Positions 1 through 8,664 of a stretch of 64,000 bases of DNA are shown in pieces. Position 1 is the first letter of the stretch; every line of letters starts with the position of its first letter. Origin of the DNA: Solirubrobacterales bacterium (lineage in GTDB: Bacteria > Actinomycetota > Thermoleophilia > Solirubrobacterales > 70-9); assembly GCA_016712175.1 (NCBI GenBank), contig JADJRQ010000001.1:62001-126000 (forward strand), written 5' to 3'. The position numbers and the translations under genes are program-made. The notes beneath the pieces are model-generated. The model saw only the letters and a list, made by a program, of their open reading frames with translations. It had not been told where the DNA came from and did not search any database.

Positions 1-1183
1 CCGAGAGTGCGGTCGCGATGATCGCCGCGATCTCGGTCATGTCTTCGGGCGTGAAACCGCGGGTCGTGAGTGCCGGTGTGCCGATGCGGAGTCCGGACGG
101 GTTCATCGGCGGACGCTCGTCGAAAGGAATCGCGTTGCGGTTGACCGTGATGCCGACCTGGTCGAGCCGGTCCTCCCCGGTCTGTCCGTCGAGTCCGGTC
201 GAAGTGAGGTCGACCAGCACGAGGTGGACATCGGTGCCTCCGGTCAGGACGTCGATGCCGCCATCCATGAGCCCGGCGGCCAGAGCCTTGGCGTTGGCGA
301 TGGTCCGGCGCTGGCGCTCGGCGAACTCGTCGGTCGAAGCCAGCCCGAGGGCAACCGCCTTGGCGGCGATCACATGCATCAGGGGTCCACCCTGCTGTCC
401 CGGGAACACGGCGCGGTTGATGTCGGCCTTCAGGTCCTCGGTGCTGAGGATCATTCCGCTGCGGGGTCCGCCAAGGGTCTTGTGGATGGTGGTGGTGACC
501 ACGTCGGCGTACGGCACCGGGTTGGGATGCTCGCCGGCAGCAACCAGGCCCGCGAAATGGGCCATGTCGACCATCAGCTTCGCGTCAACCGAGTCGGCAA
601 TTTCGCGGAAGGCAGGAAAATCGAGTTGCCGCGGATATGCGGACCAGCCGGCAACGATCAGGTCGGGCTTGGTCTCTTCCGCGAGCCGGGCTACCTCTTC
701 CATGTCGACTCGCAGATCCTCCCTGGACACGTGATAGGGCACGACGTTGTAGAGCTTGCCGGAAACGTTCAGCTTCATGCCGTGGCTGAGGTGGCCACCG
801 TGGTCGAGGGCCAGACCCATGATCGTGTCGCCCGGCTCGATCAGCGCCATGTAGGCGGCGTTGTTCGCCTGGGCTCCCGAATGCGGCTGGACGTTGGCGT
901 GTCCGGCGCCGAAGAGCGCCTTGGCGCGTTCGATCGCCAGCGTCTCGACGATGTCGACCTGCTCGCAACCTCCGTAATAGCGGCGGCCGGGGTAACCCTC
1001 GGCGTACTTGTTGGTCAGGACCGATCCGGCAGCCTCGAGCACCGCGCGCGGTACGAAGTTTTCGGAGGCGATCATCTCCAGGGTGTCGCGCTGACGGGCG
1101 AGTTCGCCGTCGAGTGCTGCGGCTACTTCGGGATCGACATCGGCCAGTTCGGCATCGAGCAGCTGCTCAGAGACGGTGCTCAT
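1..1183 (-). CDS. glyA: Serine hydroxymethyltransferase, 3' end cut by window edge
   Basis: Interconverts serine and glycine with tetrahydrofolate, supplying one-carbon units in the cytoplasm. About 394 codons are visible, beginning MSTVSEQLLDAELADVDPEV; the usual length is about 415-430 residues, so only the last few dozen codons are missing beyond position 1. The pyridoxal-phosphate lysine lies in the TTTIHKTLGGPRSG motif, and the folate-binding start MIASENFVP and the YAEGYPGRRYYGG motif are present. The ATG at 1183 has no strong ribosome site. It ends the minus-strand run that begins with rpmE, and the family is unmistakable. Confidence 0.96.
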   Translation of the reverse strand, partial: MSTVSEQLLDAELADVDPEVAAALDGELARQRDTLEMIASENFVPRAVLEAAGSVLTNKYAEGYPGRRYYGGCEQVDIVETLAIERAKALFGAGHANVQPHSGAQANNAAYMALIEPGDTIMGLALDHGGHLSHGMKLNVSGKLYNVVPYHVSREDLRVDMEEVARLAEETKPDLIVAGWSAYPRQLDFPAFREIADSVDAKLMVDMAHFAGLVAAGEHPNPVPYADVVTTTIHKTLGGPRSGMILSTEDLKADINRAVFPGQQGGPLMHVIAAKAVALGLASTDEFAERQRRTIANAKALAAGLMDGGIDVLTGGTDVHLVLVDLTSTGLDGQTGEDRLDQVGITVNRNAIPFDERPPMNPSGLRIGTPALTTRGFTPEDMTEIAAIIATALS

Positions 1184-1286
1184 TTCGATCAGGGGACCTT
1201 TCGACTCGGGCCAGCCGGTGGCTGGAGTTACGTGAACAAACGGACAGTCAGGGTAGCAACGCCGGAGGTCCGAAAAGACAGCGGGT

Positions 1287-3452
1287 TTAGCGGTCGGTCT
1301 CCCGGTTTTCGAAGTACTCGTTGCCTTCGATGTCAATTCGCGGCACGATGCGGTCGAGCCACGCCGGGAACCACCAGTTCGATCGCTTCATCAGGATCAT
1401 CACCGCGGGCACCAGCAGGCACCTGACGATGGTGGCATCGATCGCCACCGCGAAGGCAAGGCCCACTCCGAATTGTTTGACGACGGGGTCGCCGCTCAGC
1501 ACGAAACTGAAGAACACGGCGACCATGATCAGGGCCGCCGAAGTGATGACCCGTCCGGAAGTAGTCACGCCCGCGATCACTGCCGCGTCGCTGTCTCCGG
1601 ACCGGTGCCAGGCTTCCTTGATCTGAGTGAGCAGGAAGACCTCGTAGTCCATCGAGAGCCCGAAGAGGATCGCGAACAGGACCAGGGGTAAGAAGCTGAC
1701 CACCGGAACCGCCCCTTCGAGTCCGATCAGGGTGGCCCCGTGACCTTCCTGGAATACGAAGGTGACCAGTCCGTAAGCGGCTGCGATGGAAAGGAGGTTC
1801 ATGACCGCCGCCTGAAGCGGCAACACGATTGAACGGAAGGCGACCATCAGTACGAGGAACGAGAGCGCGACGACCAGCAGGATCACCTGCGGCAACTTGT
1901 CGGCGATCTCCTCGGCCAGGTCGACGTAGCCGGCAGTCTGACCACCGACATGGGCTTCGCTCTTCGTGCCCTTCAGCGCATCGGGAATGGTCGAATCGCG
2001 TAGTCGGTTGACCGTGTCTTCCGTGGCCGTCGACGAAGGTGAAGTTGTCGGGATGGCATTGAAGATGGCAGCGTCCCCGGCCTTGTCCAGGGCGGGCGGG
2101 GTCACCGAGGCGATGCCTTTCGCCTTGCTGATCGCCCGCGAGAGCGAATTGACGTCGGCAGTAGATCCGACGTCCATCGCTATCAGCAGGGGTCCGTTCT
2201 GCCCGACGCCGAAGCCCTGTGTGGTCAGGTCGTAGGCCTGGCGGGTCTCGGTCGACTTGGGCAAAGCGTGGTCGTCTTCCTGGCCGAGGTGAAGGTTTCG
2301 CGCCGGAATGGCAATCACCAGGAGGATCAAGACGCTGACGACGACAGCCTGGATGGGGCGGCGGGCCACCCCTTCCGCCCAGCGCCTCCAGCCGTGGGCC
2401 TCGTGGTCAGCCCTCGTGTTGTGGGGAAGGGGAATCTTCAGCCGGTCGATGCGATGACCGACCATCGCGAGGAGAGCAGGCAGAAAAGTGATCGACGCGA
2501 TCATCGCGACGATCACAGCGATGGCAGCCGTATACCCGAGGGTCCAGACCAGCGGTATGCCCGCCAGGCCAAGAGACAGGAGGGCGACTACGACGGTGCT
2601 GCCGGCGAAGACCACCGCCCCGCCCGCAGTGGCTGCGGCCCGGGCGGCCGCTTCCGGAGGCTCGTGACCCTGGTGCATCGCCTGCCGGTGCCTGGTGACG
2701 ACGAAGAGCGCGTAGTCGATGCCAACCCCCAGACCGATCATCGTCGACAGGGTCGGGGCGACCGTGGCGACGGTGGCGACGTTGCTGAGAATGGTGATCA
2801 GACCCAGGCTCACCAACAACCCGAACAGAGCACTGAAGATGGGTAGGCCTATCGCAACGATGGTGCCGAAAGTCAGGGCGAGGACGATCATCGCCACCAC
2901 AAGGCCGACCACCTCACTCGATTCGGTCGAAGGCTTGGAGACCTGCTGTCCCACGTAGCCGCCGACCGCGACATCGAGCCCACTGCCACCCGCTGAATGA
3001 GCCTTGTCAACGAGGTCCTGAGCAGTCTCGTCGCTGACCTCCCCCGGGCCGTCGCCGATAAGCATCGACGCGTAGGCGATCTTCCCTTGCTGGCTGACCT
3101 GACCGGGCGCGTTCGCCGAGAAGGGGTCGTTGATCGACGTGACCTCGGAATCCCCGGAGAGGGTCTTGATCGCCGACTCGACAGCTTTCTGGTTCGACGA
3201 ATCGGTGATCTTCCCCTGCTTCGCCTTGAACAGCACGGGGTTCGAACCGTTCGCCTGGCTCGGGAACTTGGAGTCGACCAGATCGGAAGCCTGCTGGCTG
3301 TCCTTGCCCGGCAGCGAGAGGTTGTCGGCGAACTGTTTGCCCAGTGAGGTCGAGAGGAACGTGATCGCGATCGCCAAGACGATCCAAGAGCCGACGACCA
3401 CTTTTCGGTGCCGAACGCAGAAGCCGGCGAGCCTGTAGAGGCCGCCGGTCAC
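1287..3452 (-). CDS. MMPL/RND-family membrane exporter
   Basis: Predicted inner-membrane transporter of 721 residues with a GTG start (MTGGLYRLAGFCVRHRKVVV). It has the duplicated MMPL layout: an N-terminal membrane segment, a large extracytoplasmic loop (about residues 40-190), a block of membrane segments containing GVGIDYALF, a second loop, and a second block containing GLSMDYEVFLLTQ. The two motifs match the proton-relay helix 4 and 10 regions of MmpL/HpnN exporters. The substrate cannot be read from sequence; lipids or drugs are typical. It lies between rpiB and glyA, 16 bp after rpiB, which is unusual for that conserved run and suggests insertion. Confidence 0.9.
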   Translation of the reverse strand: MTGGLYRLAGFCVRHRKVVVGSWIVLAIAITFLSTSLGKQFADNLSLPGKDSQQASDLVDSKFPSQANGSNPVLFKAKQGKITDSSNQKAVESAIKTLSGDSEVTSINDPFSANAPGQVSQQGKIAYASMLIGDGPGEVSDETAQDLVDKAHSAGGSGLDVAVGGYVGQQVSKPSTESSEVVGLVVAMIVLALTFGTIVAIGLPIFSALFGLLVSLGLITILSNVATVATVAPTLSTMIGLGVGIDYALFVVTRHRQAMHQGHEPPEAAARAAATAGGAVVFAGSTVVVALLSLGLAGIPLVWTLGYTAAIAVIVAMIASITFLPALLAMVGHRIDRLKIPLPHNTRADHEAHGWRRWAEGVARRPIQAVVVSVLILLVIAIPARNLHLGQEDDHALPKSTETRQAYDLTTQGFGVGQNGPLLIAMDVGSTADVNSLSRAISKAKGIASVTPPALDKAGDAAIFNAIPTTSPSSTATEDTVNRLRDSTIPDALKGTKSEAHVGGQTAGYVDLAEEIADKLPQVILLVVALSFLVLMVAFRSIVLPLQAAVMNLLSIAAAYGLVTFVFQEGHGATLIGLEGAVPVVSFLPLVLFAILFGLSMDYEVFLLTQIKEAWHRSGDSDAAVIAGVTTSGRVITSAALIMVAVFFSFVLSGDPVVKQFGVGLAFAVAIDATIVRCLLVPAVMILMKRSNWWFPAWLDRIVPRIDIEGNEYFENRETDR

Positions 3453-3468
3453 CTGATCGGGTTCAAGG

Positions 3469-3915
3469 CTAGGACGAGGTCCTCTCGACTTCGGTTATCT
3501 CGTTGACACGGCGTTCGTGGCGCCCGCCCTCGAAACCTTCTTTCAGAAATTCATCGACGATCGGCCCGGCCTCATCAGCCGTCAGACGCTGGCCGGAAAG
3601 GGTGAGCACGTTGATGTCGTTGTGCCGGCGGGCCATCTCGGCCTCGGCCACGTCGTGGGCGTTGACTGCCCGGATGCCGTGGATCTTGTTGGCGACGATC
3701 GCGACACCGTTACCGGAACCGCAGACGATCACCCCGCGATCGGCCCCGCCGCCCGCGACCAGACTCGCGGCTTCTGCGGCAAATGGCGGGTAATCGACCG
3801 AGCCGGCGGAATGGGTGCCGACGTCGGTGACCTCATGGCCTGCCGCCTCGAGCAATCCTTTAACGGCTTCTTTCAACTCGTAACCCGCGTGGTCGGCTCC
3901 CATTGCGATACGCAT
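3469..3915 (-). CDS. rpiB: Ribose-5-phosphate isomerase B
   Basis: Interconverts ribose 5-phosphate and ribulose 5-phosphate (pentose phosphate pathway, cytoplasm). The 148 residues match the usual RpiB length. The start MRIAMGADHAGYELKEAV at 3915 carries the GADHAG phosphate-binding motif; VIVCGSGNGVAIVANK supplies the catalytic cysteine region, and NAHDVAEAEMARRHNDINVL follows. A longer reading frame opens upstream, but it runs into the divergent secreted-protein gene and has no family similarity, so the ATG at 3915 is preferred. Its neighbours tsaC and glyA match the order common in actinobacteria. Confidence 0.95.
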   Translation of the reverse strand: MRIAMGADHAGYELKEAVKGLLEAAGHEVTDVGTHSAGSVDYPPFAAEAASLVAGGGADRGVIVCGSGNGVAIVANKIHGIRAVNAHDVAEAEMARRHNDINVLTLSGQRLTADEAGPIVDEFLKEGFEGGRHERRVNEITEVERTSS

Positions 3916-3971
3916 GGGGCAAGGATACCCGTCGGTCTGCCGTCGGCCCGGTCTTGGGTAATACTCGGAGA

Positions 3972-4754
3972 ATGAGAAAGGTAGTCGTCGAGGGGACGGT
4001 CGCCGTATTAATGGTGGCTGTGGCTGGACTTGCCCTTTCCGCTGGAGCAGCGGGCCTGGGCAATGGGCCTTGCCAGGCCAAGACAAGGCTGGCGAAGCTG
4101 CGCTGCCCTGACCTCAGGATCAGCAAGCCGAAGGACATGTATGCGCAGCGCGTCAACGGTCGCGTCAGGTTGCGCGCGACAAACGACATCAAGAGCCGGG
4201 GCCGGGGGCCGATGGAACTCCGTGGCCGGCGCGACCAGCCACGTTCGATGAACGTGACCCAGGCGATCAAGCGGCGCAAGGGCGGCTGGGCTCTCTACCC
4301 GACCCAGGCCCGCTTGCGCTATTTCCATGTCGGCAGCTACTGGGGCGGCGCCTACTGGAAGGTGGCGCACCCGCTGCGCTTCGAACTCTGGAAGCTCGAC
4401 AACCGTGGCCGGAAGCGGAAGCTCGTCCGGGTCGGACCGAAGCAGTTCTATTGCTTCCGCGATCTCGAACAGACGCGGCCAGGACGGCGTTCACCAACCG
4501 ACCCCGTATACCCGGCCTGCAACCAGAATCCGCAGGAACGCAAGGTCACCCTCGGCACGTCGGTCGGCTGGTCGGATATTTACCCCTCGGGCTACGACAA
4601 ACAGTGGATTAACGTGACCGGGCTGAGGGGCTGCTACGCCTACGTGCTGAGGCTTGACCCGTTCAACCGGCTATTCGAACTGAACAAGGAAAACAACACG
4701 GCCCAGAGGACCGTCCGGTTGCCCTGGCACGGATTACGACACCGCGGCTGCTGA
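3972..4754 (+). CDS. Secreted lysyl-oxidase-like protein lacking the copper histidines
   Basis: 260-residue exported protein. The start MRKVVVEGTVAVLMVAVAG gives a signal peptide ending near LALSAGAAG. The body resembles bacterial lysyl oxidase-domain proteins: CPDLRISKPKDMYA near the N terminus, then GPMELRG, and the C-terminal signature VGWSDIYPSGYDKQWINVTG followed by RLDPFNRLFELNKENN. Where active members carry a histidine cluster (HxHxH type) before the FELW strand, this protein reads GGAYWKVAHPLRFELW, with only one histidine. A copper amine oxidase activity is therefore doubtful, and a structural or binding role is possible. It is divergent from rpiB and interrupts the minus-strand translation-factor run. 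Confidence 0.75.
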   Translation: MRKVVVEGTVAVLMVAVAGLALSAGAAGLGNGPCQAKTRLAKLRCPDLRISKPKDMYAQRVNGRVRLRATNDIKSRGRGPMELRGRRDQPRSMNVTQAIKRRKGGWALYPTQARLRYFHVGSYWGGAYWKVAHPLRFELWKLDNRGRKRKLVRVGPKQFYCFRDLEQTRPGRRSPTDPVYPACNQNPQERKVTLGTSVGWSDIYPSGYDKQWINVTGLRGCYAYVLRLDPFNRLFELNKENNTAQRTVRLPWHGLRHRGC

Positions 4755-4868
4755 AGCTCCACGAGTGGTGTCACCGAGGAACCACCCCGGGTGAATGCGA
4801 AAACTTCGGCATTTGCAACATGATCGCCATCACCTCGCTGTATGGACCGCGCCGGCTGGGGCTCGGGC

Positions 4869-4973
4869 GTGGGTCGCGGGGGCGCCTCCGGACGGCTGGT
4901 GACCGAGGCATTCCCGTGCCTCAACCCGAGAACGGGGAGCGTTGTCCCGGAGGACGTGCCCCCGCGGCCCACA
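4869..4973 (+). repeat. Family A palindromic element, copy A1
   Basis: About 105 bp in the convergent gap between the lysyl-oxidase-like gene and tsaC. The ends are inverted: GTGGGTCGCGGGGGC at the left faces the complement of GCCCCCGCGGCCCAC at the right. The core carries GGCTGGTGACCGAGGC, a small hairpin CCCGAGAACGGG, and GGAGCGTTGTCCCGGAGGA. Five other copies occur in this window. Open frames across it are glycine/proline-rich and not credible proteins. Confidence 0.85.
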
Positions 4974-4994
4974 CCCCACCAGGCGCCCTCGGAC

Positions 4995-5621
4995 CTAGTG
5001 CCCGAGGGCGGCTATGAGGTCCCCCCGGCTCATTCCTCCGTCGCGCAGCACCGACCAGGTTCCGTGTTCGTCGAGGTCCGTGAGATCGACGACCGTTGAA
5101 GGGAGGCCGGTGAGCCTGCCTCCGTCGATGGCGAGGTCGACTGCGTCCTTCACCTCGGGCACGATGCCGGCGAAGGTCGACGTCGGCGGCTCGCCGCTCA
5201 GGTTGGCGCTCGTCTGGAAGATCGGGCAGCGGGCTCCGGAGAGTGGCCCTTCGATCACCCGGATGCCGAGCCTCGATGGATCCTCGCGACAGGCCAGTGG
5301 GTAGCGGTGGCGGGGATTGGGCACGACCAGCGTGACCGGACCGGGCAACAGCTTTCCGGCCGCCTCCCCCACCTTCTGGCCGAGGTCGCGGATCAGTTCA
5401 CGCATCGCCAGCGGGGAGAAGTACATGACCGCCGACGGTTTGCCGTCGTCGCGGCCCTTGATCTCGTGGATCCGCTGGACCGCCTTTTCGTCAAGAGGGT
5501 CGCAAGCCAGGCCATAAATCCCGTCGGAAGGGAAAAGGACGACTCCGCCCTTGCTGATGCAACTCTCGAGGGCCTGCCGGGCGGCGTCACCGGCGTTGAT
5601 GTCGGTCGCGATAACTCTCAC
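4995..5621 (-). CDS. tsaC: L-threonylcarbamoyladenylate synthase (Sua5/YrdC family)
   Basis: Makes threonylcarbamoyl-AMP from threonine, bicarbonate and ATP, the first step of t6A37 tRNA modification. The 208 residues cover the YrdC domain only, with no C-terminal Sua5 domain. The nucleotide and RNA-binding features KGGVVLFPSDGIYGLACDP, KGRDDGKPSAVMYF, GPVTLVVPN and QTSANLSGEPP are in the right order. It is 13 bp downstream of prmC in the same direction, matching the widespread prfA-prmC-tsaC arrangement. The start ATG is at 5621. Confidence 0.95.
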   Translation of the reverse strand: MRVIATDINAGDAARQALESCISKGGVVLFPSDGIYGLACDPLDEKAVQRIHEIKGRDDGKPSAVMYFSPLAMRELIRDLGQKVGEAAGKLLPGPVTLVVPNPRHRYPLACREDPSRLGIRVIEGPLSGARCPIFQTSANLSGEPPTSTFAGIVPEVKDAVDLAIDGGRLTGLPSTVVDLTDLDEHGTWSVLRDGGMSRGDLIAALGH

Positions 5622-5634
5622 GACTCAAAGCTTC

Positions 5635-6504
5635 TCAATCCGCGGACTCCGGCGGCGCCGTTCGACCTTTGCCGACCACGACCCGGCCGATGCCGGCCAG
5701 ATCCGGCCAAAGGGTCACTTCGGGGAATCCGGCCTTCTCAACCAGTTCGGAGACGACCTCACCCATGCCATGCCCGATCTCGAGGCCGATGGTGTCGCAG
5801 ACGATCCCGCTGTCTGGCAACTCGCCCAGGACCTCTTCGAAGATCTCATAACCGGACTTGCCCCCAAAAACGGCGACTTCTGGCTCCCAGTTCCGGATCT
5901 CCGGGGACAGTCCGGCTCCGTCGGCGACGTAAGGAAGGTTGGCGAGGATCAGATCGAAGGTGCCACCCTCGGGCAGGGACCCGACTTCGAACTCGACCCG
6001 GTCGTCAAGTTCGAGATTGACGGCGTTGGCCCGGGCCACGGCAATCGCGTCGGCCGAGATGTCAGTGGCAATGACTTCGCATTCCGGAATCTCGTCGGCC
6101 ACGGCCAGGGCGATGTTGCCGGAGCCGGTGCCGATCTCCAGAAGGGTTTTTGGCTTCAGTTCAAGGGCCAGCTCGACCAGCATCTCGGACTCGGGCCGCG
6201 GGACCAGAACTCGCGGGTCGACGATCAAGTCGATGTACCTGAAGCCCTTGCTACCGAGGATGTAGGCCACGGGCTCCCGGCGCAGGCGGCGACGGACCGC
6301 AGTTGCGAATGACCGGGACTGGGCCGCGGTGAGGGCCGTTTCCGGCTCGGCGATCAGGTTGGCCCGGTCGCGTCCGGTGACTCCGGAGAGGAGGACCTCG
6401 GCGTCGAGCCGCGGCATCTGGATTCCTGCCGCCTTGAACGATTCGACGGCGGAGCTGAGCGCGTCACCCTGGGGTGCGCCTTCGGCAATCGGTGAGTCAG
6501 CCAT
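5635..6504 (-). CDS. prmC: Peptide chain release factor N5-glutamine methyltransferase, NLPY variant
   Basis: Methylates the GGQ glutamine of release factors. 289 residues: an N-terminal helical domain (about 15-110) and a Rossmann SAM-binding domain with TLLEIGTGSGNIALAVA. The substrate-glutamine motif, normally NPPY, reads DLILANLPYVADG, a Pro-to-Leu change at the second position. Its start overlaps the last base of prfA (TGATG-type), so it is translationally coupled to its own substrate's gene. The family call is firm; the motif variant is noted in the findings. Confidence 0.94.
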   Translation of the reverse strand: MADSPIAEGAPQGDALSSAVESFKAAGIQMPRLDAEVLLSGVTGRDRANLIAEPETALTAAQSRSFATAVRRRLRREPVAYILGSKGFRYIDLIVDPRVLVPRPESEMLVELALELKPKTLLEIGTGSGNIALAVADEIPECEVIATDISADAIAVARANAVNLELDDRVEFEVGSLPEGGTFDLILANLPYVADGAGLSPEIRNWEPEVAVFGGKSGYEIFEEVLGELPDSGIVCDTIGLEIGHGMGEVVSELVEKAGFPEVTLWPDLAGIGRVVVGKGRTAPPESAD

Positions 6505-7568
6505 CAGAGGGCCTGTGCCTCGAGGAGCTGGCGCTTTTCTTCTCCGGCGAGCGCGTCGGTGAATTCATTGAGGGATCCGTTGAGGACCCCGTCCAGGTCG
6601 TGCGAGGTGTACTTGATCCGGTGGTCGGTCACCCGGCCCTGGGGGTAGTTGTAGGTGCGGATCTTCTCCGACCGCTGCCCCGTACCAACCTGGGCCTTGC
6701 GTTCGGACGCGATCTCGGCATGCTGTTCGGCCAGTTGGCGCTCGTAGATCCGTGCACGCAAGACCCGCATCGCTTTTTCGCGATTCTGAAGCTGGGATTT
6801 CTCGTCCTGCATTGACACCACGACTCCCGTCGGCTTGTGAGTGATCCGCACCGCGGAATCAGTGGTGTTGACCGACTGACCACCCGGCCCGGATGAGCGG
6901 TAGACATCGATCTGGAGGTCATTCTGGTCGATCTGGACTTCAACTTCTTCGGCTTCCGGAAGTACGGCGACAGTTGCGGTCGAAGTGTGGATGCGCCCCT
7001 GGGACTCGGTCTCCGGGACGCGCTGGACCCGGTGGGTCCCGCCTTCGTACTTGAAGACGGAATAGGCACCTTCGCCCTTGACGGCGATCGTCACATCCTT
7101 GAATCCCCCTTGTTCGGCTGCGGACTGCGAGAGAACCTCGTACGAGTACCCTCGCTCGCCGGCATACCGGGTGAGCATCTTGAAAAGGTCGCCGGCGAAC
7201 AGGGCTGCTTCATCCCCACCGGTTCCTGCGCGGATTTCGACGATCACGTTCTTGTCGTCATTCGGATCGCTGTCGACCATCGCCAGCCGGATCGCTTCGT
7301 CGAGTTCGGCCATGCGGGCCGGAGCCTCGTGCACCACCCTCTGGAGTTCATCGTCGTCACCGGCCTCTTCGAGCAGCTCACGGGCGCCCTCGAGATCGTC
7401 GGCCAGGGTGTTGTACTCGGTGACTAATTTGTACGCAGGGGCGATCTGCCGGTATTCACGACCAACTTCCGCATAACGCTTGCGGTCGTTGATCACCTCC
7501 GGATCACTCATGTCGCGCTCGAGCTCAGCGAAGCGCTGCTCGATCTGTTCAGCCAGTTTCCTAATCAC
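6504..7568 (-). CDS. prfA: Peptide chain release factor 1
   Basis: Recognises UAA and UAG and triggers peptide release at the ribosome. The 354 residues are standard length. The domain 3 catalytic motif SSGPGGQSVNTTDSAVR contains GGQ, and EIRAGTGGDEAALFAGDL precedes it. The N-terminal coiled-coil region MIRKLAEQIEQRFAELERDM is complete. The first gene downstream of repeat B1 and DUF1385, it overlaps prmC by one base. Confidence 0.97.
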   Translation of the reverse strand: MIRKLAEQIEQRFAELERDMSDPEVINDRKRYAEVGREYRQIAPAYKLVTEYNTLADDLEGARELLEEAGDDDELQRVVHEAPARMAELDEAIRLAMVDSDPNDDKNVIVEIRAGTGGDEAALFAGDLFKMLTRYAGERGYSYEVLSQSAAEQGGFKDVTIAVKGEGAYSVFKYEGGTHRVQRVPETESQGRIHTSTATVAVLPEAEEVEVQIDQNDLQIDVYRSSGPGGQSVNTTDSAVRITHKPTGVVVSMQDEKSQLQNREKAMRVLRARIYERQLAEQHAEIASERKAQVGTGQRSEKIRTYNYPQGRVTDHRIKYTSHDLDGVLNGSLNEFTDALAGEEKRQLLEAQAL

Positions 7569-7597
7569 TCAAAACAGTGTGACGGGAATGCCGGTGT

Positions 7598-7658
7598 AGG
7601 GCCTCGCCGCCTGTGCTCCGCGCGAAGCGTGAAGACAGACGTCAGGACCCGATTCTTA
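7598..7658 (-). repeat. Family B 3'-end hairpin element, copy B1
   Basis: About 60 bp between DUF1385 and prfA. Read on the minus strand, it starts over the DUF1385 stop codon with AATCGGGTCCTGACG, continues through an imperfect hairpin (CTGTCTTCACGC against GCGGAGCACAG) and ends with GGCGAGGCCCT. It shares both flanks with copies at 30434 and 58246. The hairpin here is weaker than in B2. Confidence 0.75.
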
Positions 7659-8600
7659 TGCGACGATCTCGATCGGCTCGAGCCAGGCGCCTTCTTCCGG
7701 CTTTTCCCGCTCGAGCACGGCGTTCAGCGAGGCGATCGCGACTTCGAGCTGGCTCTCGTCGGGTTCCCGGGTGGTCAGGTTCTGGAGCATCAATCCGGGC
7801 CACATCACGCCGCGGACCCAGCCCTTGTCACGATTGCGGCCGGCCCAACGGATCACTTCGTACGAAAGTCCGGCGATCAGCGGCACGCCGAGGATCCGGG
7901 AAAGCAGGAGCCAGTACCAGGCAGGTAGTCCGAGTGGCGCGAATACGAAGATCGCGAGGACCATCACGATCAGCAGGAAGCTGGTTCCGCAGCGGGGATG
8001 CAGTCGCGAATAGAGCTTCGCCCTTGACGGGACAAGTTCGTCCTCGGCTTCGTAGCAGGAGATCGTTTTGTGTTCGGCGCCGTGGTACTCAAAGACCCTT
8101 CGTAGATCCTTCACACGGCTGATCAAGACGATGTACCCGATGAAAATCGCGGTGCGAAGCACTCCTTCAACCAGCCAGAAAAGCACCGCGGAATCAAGCT
8201 GGTCGCGGAACAGACTGGTCAGGCCGACTGGGATCACAAAGAAGAGCCCGACTGCCAGGCCGAGCGAGACCACGATGGTCATCGCCCAGGCGAAACCACC
8301 GATCTCAACCTTTTCTTCCTCCTCGTCCTCGGAAAGCTGGGCATTGGCCGAAATGCCGAGCGCCGAAAAGCCGATTTTCATCGACTCCGCCAGCGCGACT
8401 ACTCCCCGAACCACCGGCCAGCGCAGCATGCGATGACGCCTGGCCCAGGAAACGATGGTCTCGGTGGTTACGCCGATCTGTCCATCGGGTTTCCGCACAG
8501 CGACGGCCCAGGTGGACACTCCGCGCATCATCACGCCTTCGAGCACGGCCTGACCGCCCACCGGGGCATCACGCTTTGCGACCAGTGCTCCGTCGGGCAT
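7656..8600 (-). CDS. DUF1385 (YqhQ-like) membrane protein
   Basis: 314-residue polytopic membrane protein. The DUF1385 signatures PVGGQAVLEGVMMRG near the N terminus, EYHGAEHKTISCYEAED in the middle, and LHPRCGTSFLLIV followed by GLSYEVIRWAGRN at the C terminus are all present. The function is unknown in any organism; a metal or protease-like role has been guessed from the HGAEHK motif. The frame stays open upstream through rpmE, but rpmE occupies that DNA in another frame, so the ATG at 8600 (or the GTG just before it) is the start. It keeps the conserved rpmE-DUF1385-prfA order. Confidence 0.9.
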   Translation of the reverse strand: MPDGALVAKRDAPVGGQAVLEGVMMRGVSTWAVAVRKPDGQIGVTTETIVSWARRHRMLRWPVVRGVVALAESMKIGFSALGISANAQLSEDEEEEKVEIGGFAWAMTIVVSLGLAVGLFFVIPVGLTSLFRDQLDSAVLFWLVEGVLRTAIFIGYIVLISRVKDLRRVFEYHGAEHKTISCYEAEDELVPSRAKLYSRLHPRCGTSFLLIVMVLAIFVFAPLGLPAWYWLLLSRILGVPLIAGLSYEVIRWAGRNRDKGWVRGVMWPGLMLQNLTTREPDESQLEVAIASLNAVLEREKPEEGAWLEPIEIVA

Positions 8601-8640
8601 CACCCTCGCGCGAGCGACGGTGCTGCCTTTGCCCTTCAGA

Positions 8641-8656
8641 CCGGGGACATCCCCGG
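8641..8656 (-). promoter_or_regulatory. Short GC hairpin between rpmE and DUF1385
   Basis: CCGGGGACATCCCCGG is a 16-bp inverted repeat directly after the rpmE stop codon. No T-run follows, so it is not a classical terminator; it could attenuate or stabilise the rpmE 3' end. Confidence 0.35.
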
Positions 8657-8664
8657 CCGGAGGA

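Noticed and set aside
224..1426. 400-residue plus-strand reading frame
   Set aside because: It is antisense to glyA and the end of the MMPL gene, both with clear protein motifs; high GC produces such shadows.
3916..4086. Upstream extension of rpiB
   Set aside because: Residues before MRIAMGADHAG have no RpiB similarity and overlap the divergent secreted-protein gene.
4820..5099. Glycine/proline-rich short proteins across repeat A1 and similar ones across the other copies
   Set aside because: They arise from the palindromic repeat itself; frames differ between copies and no start/ribosome site is conserved.
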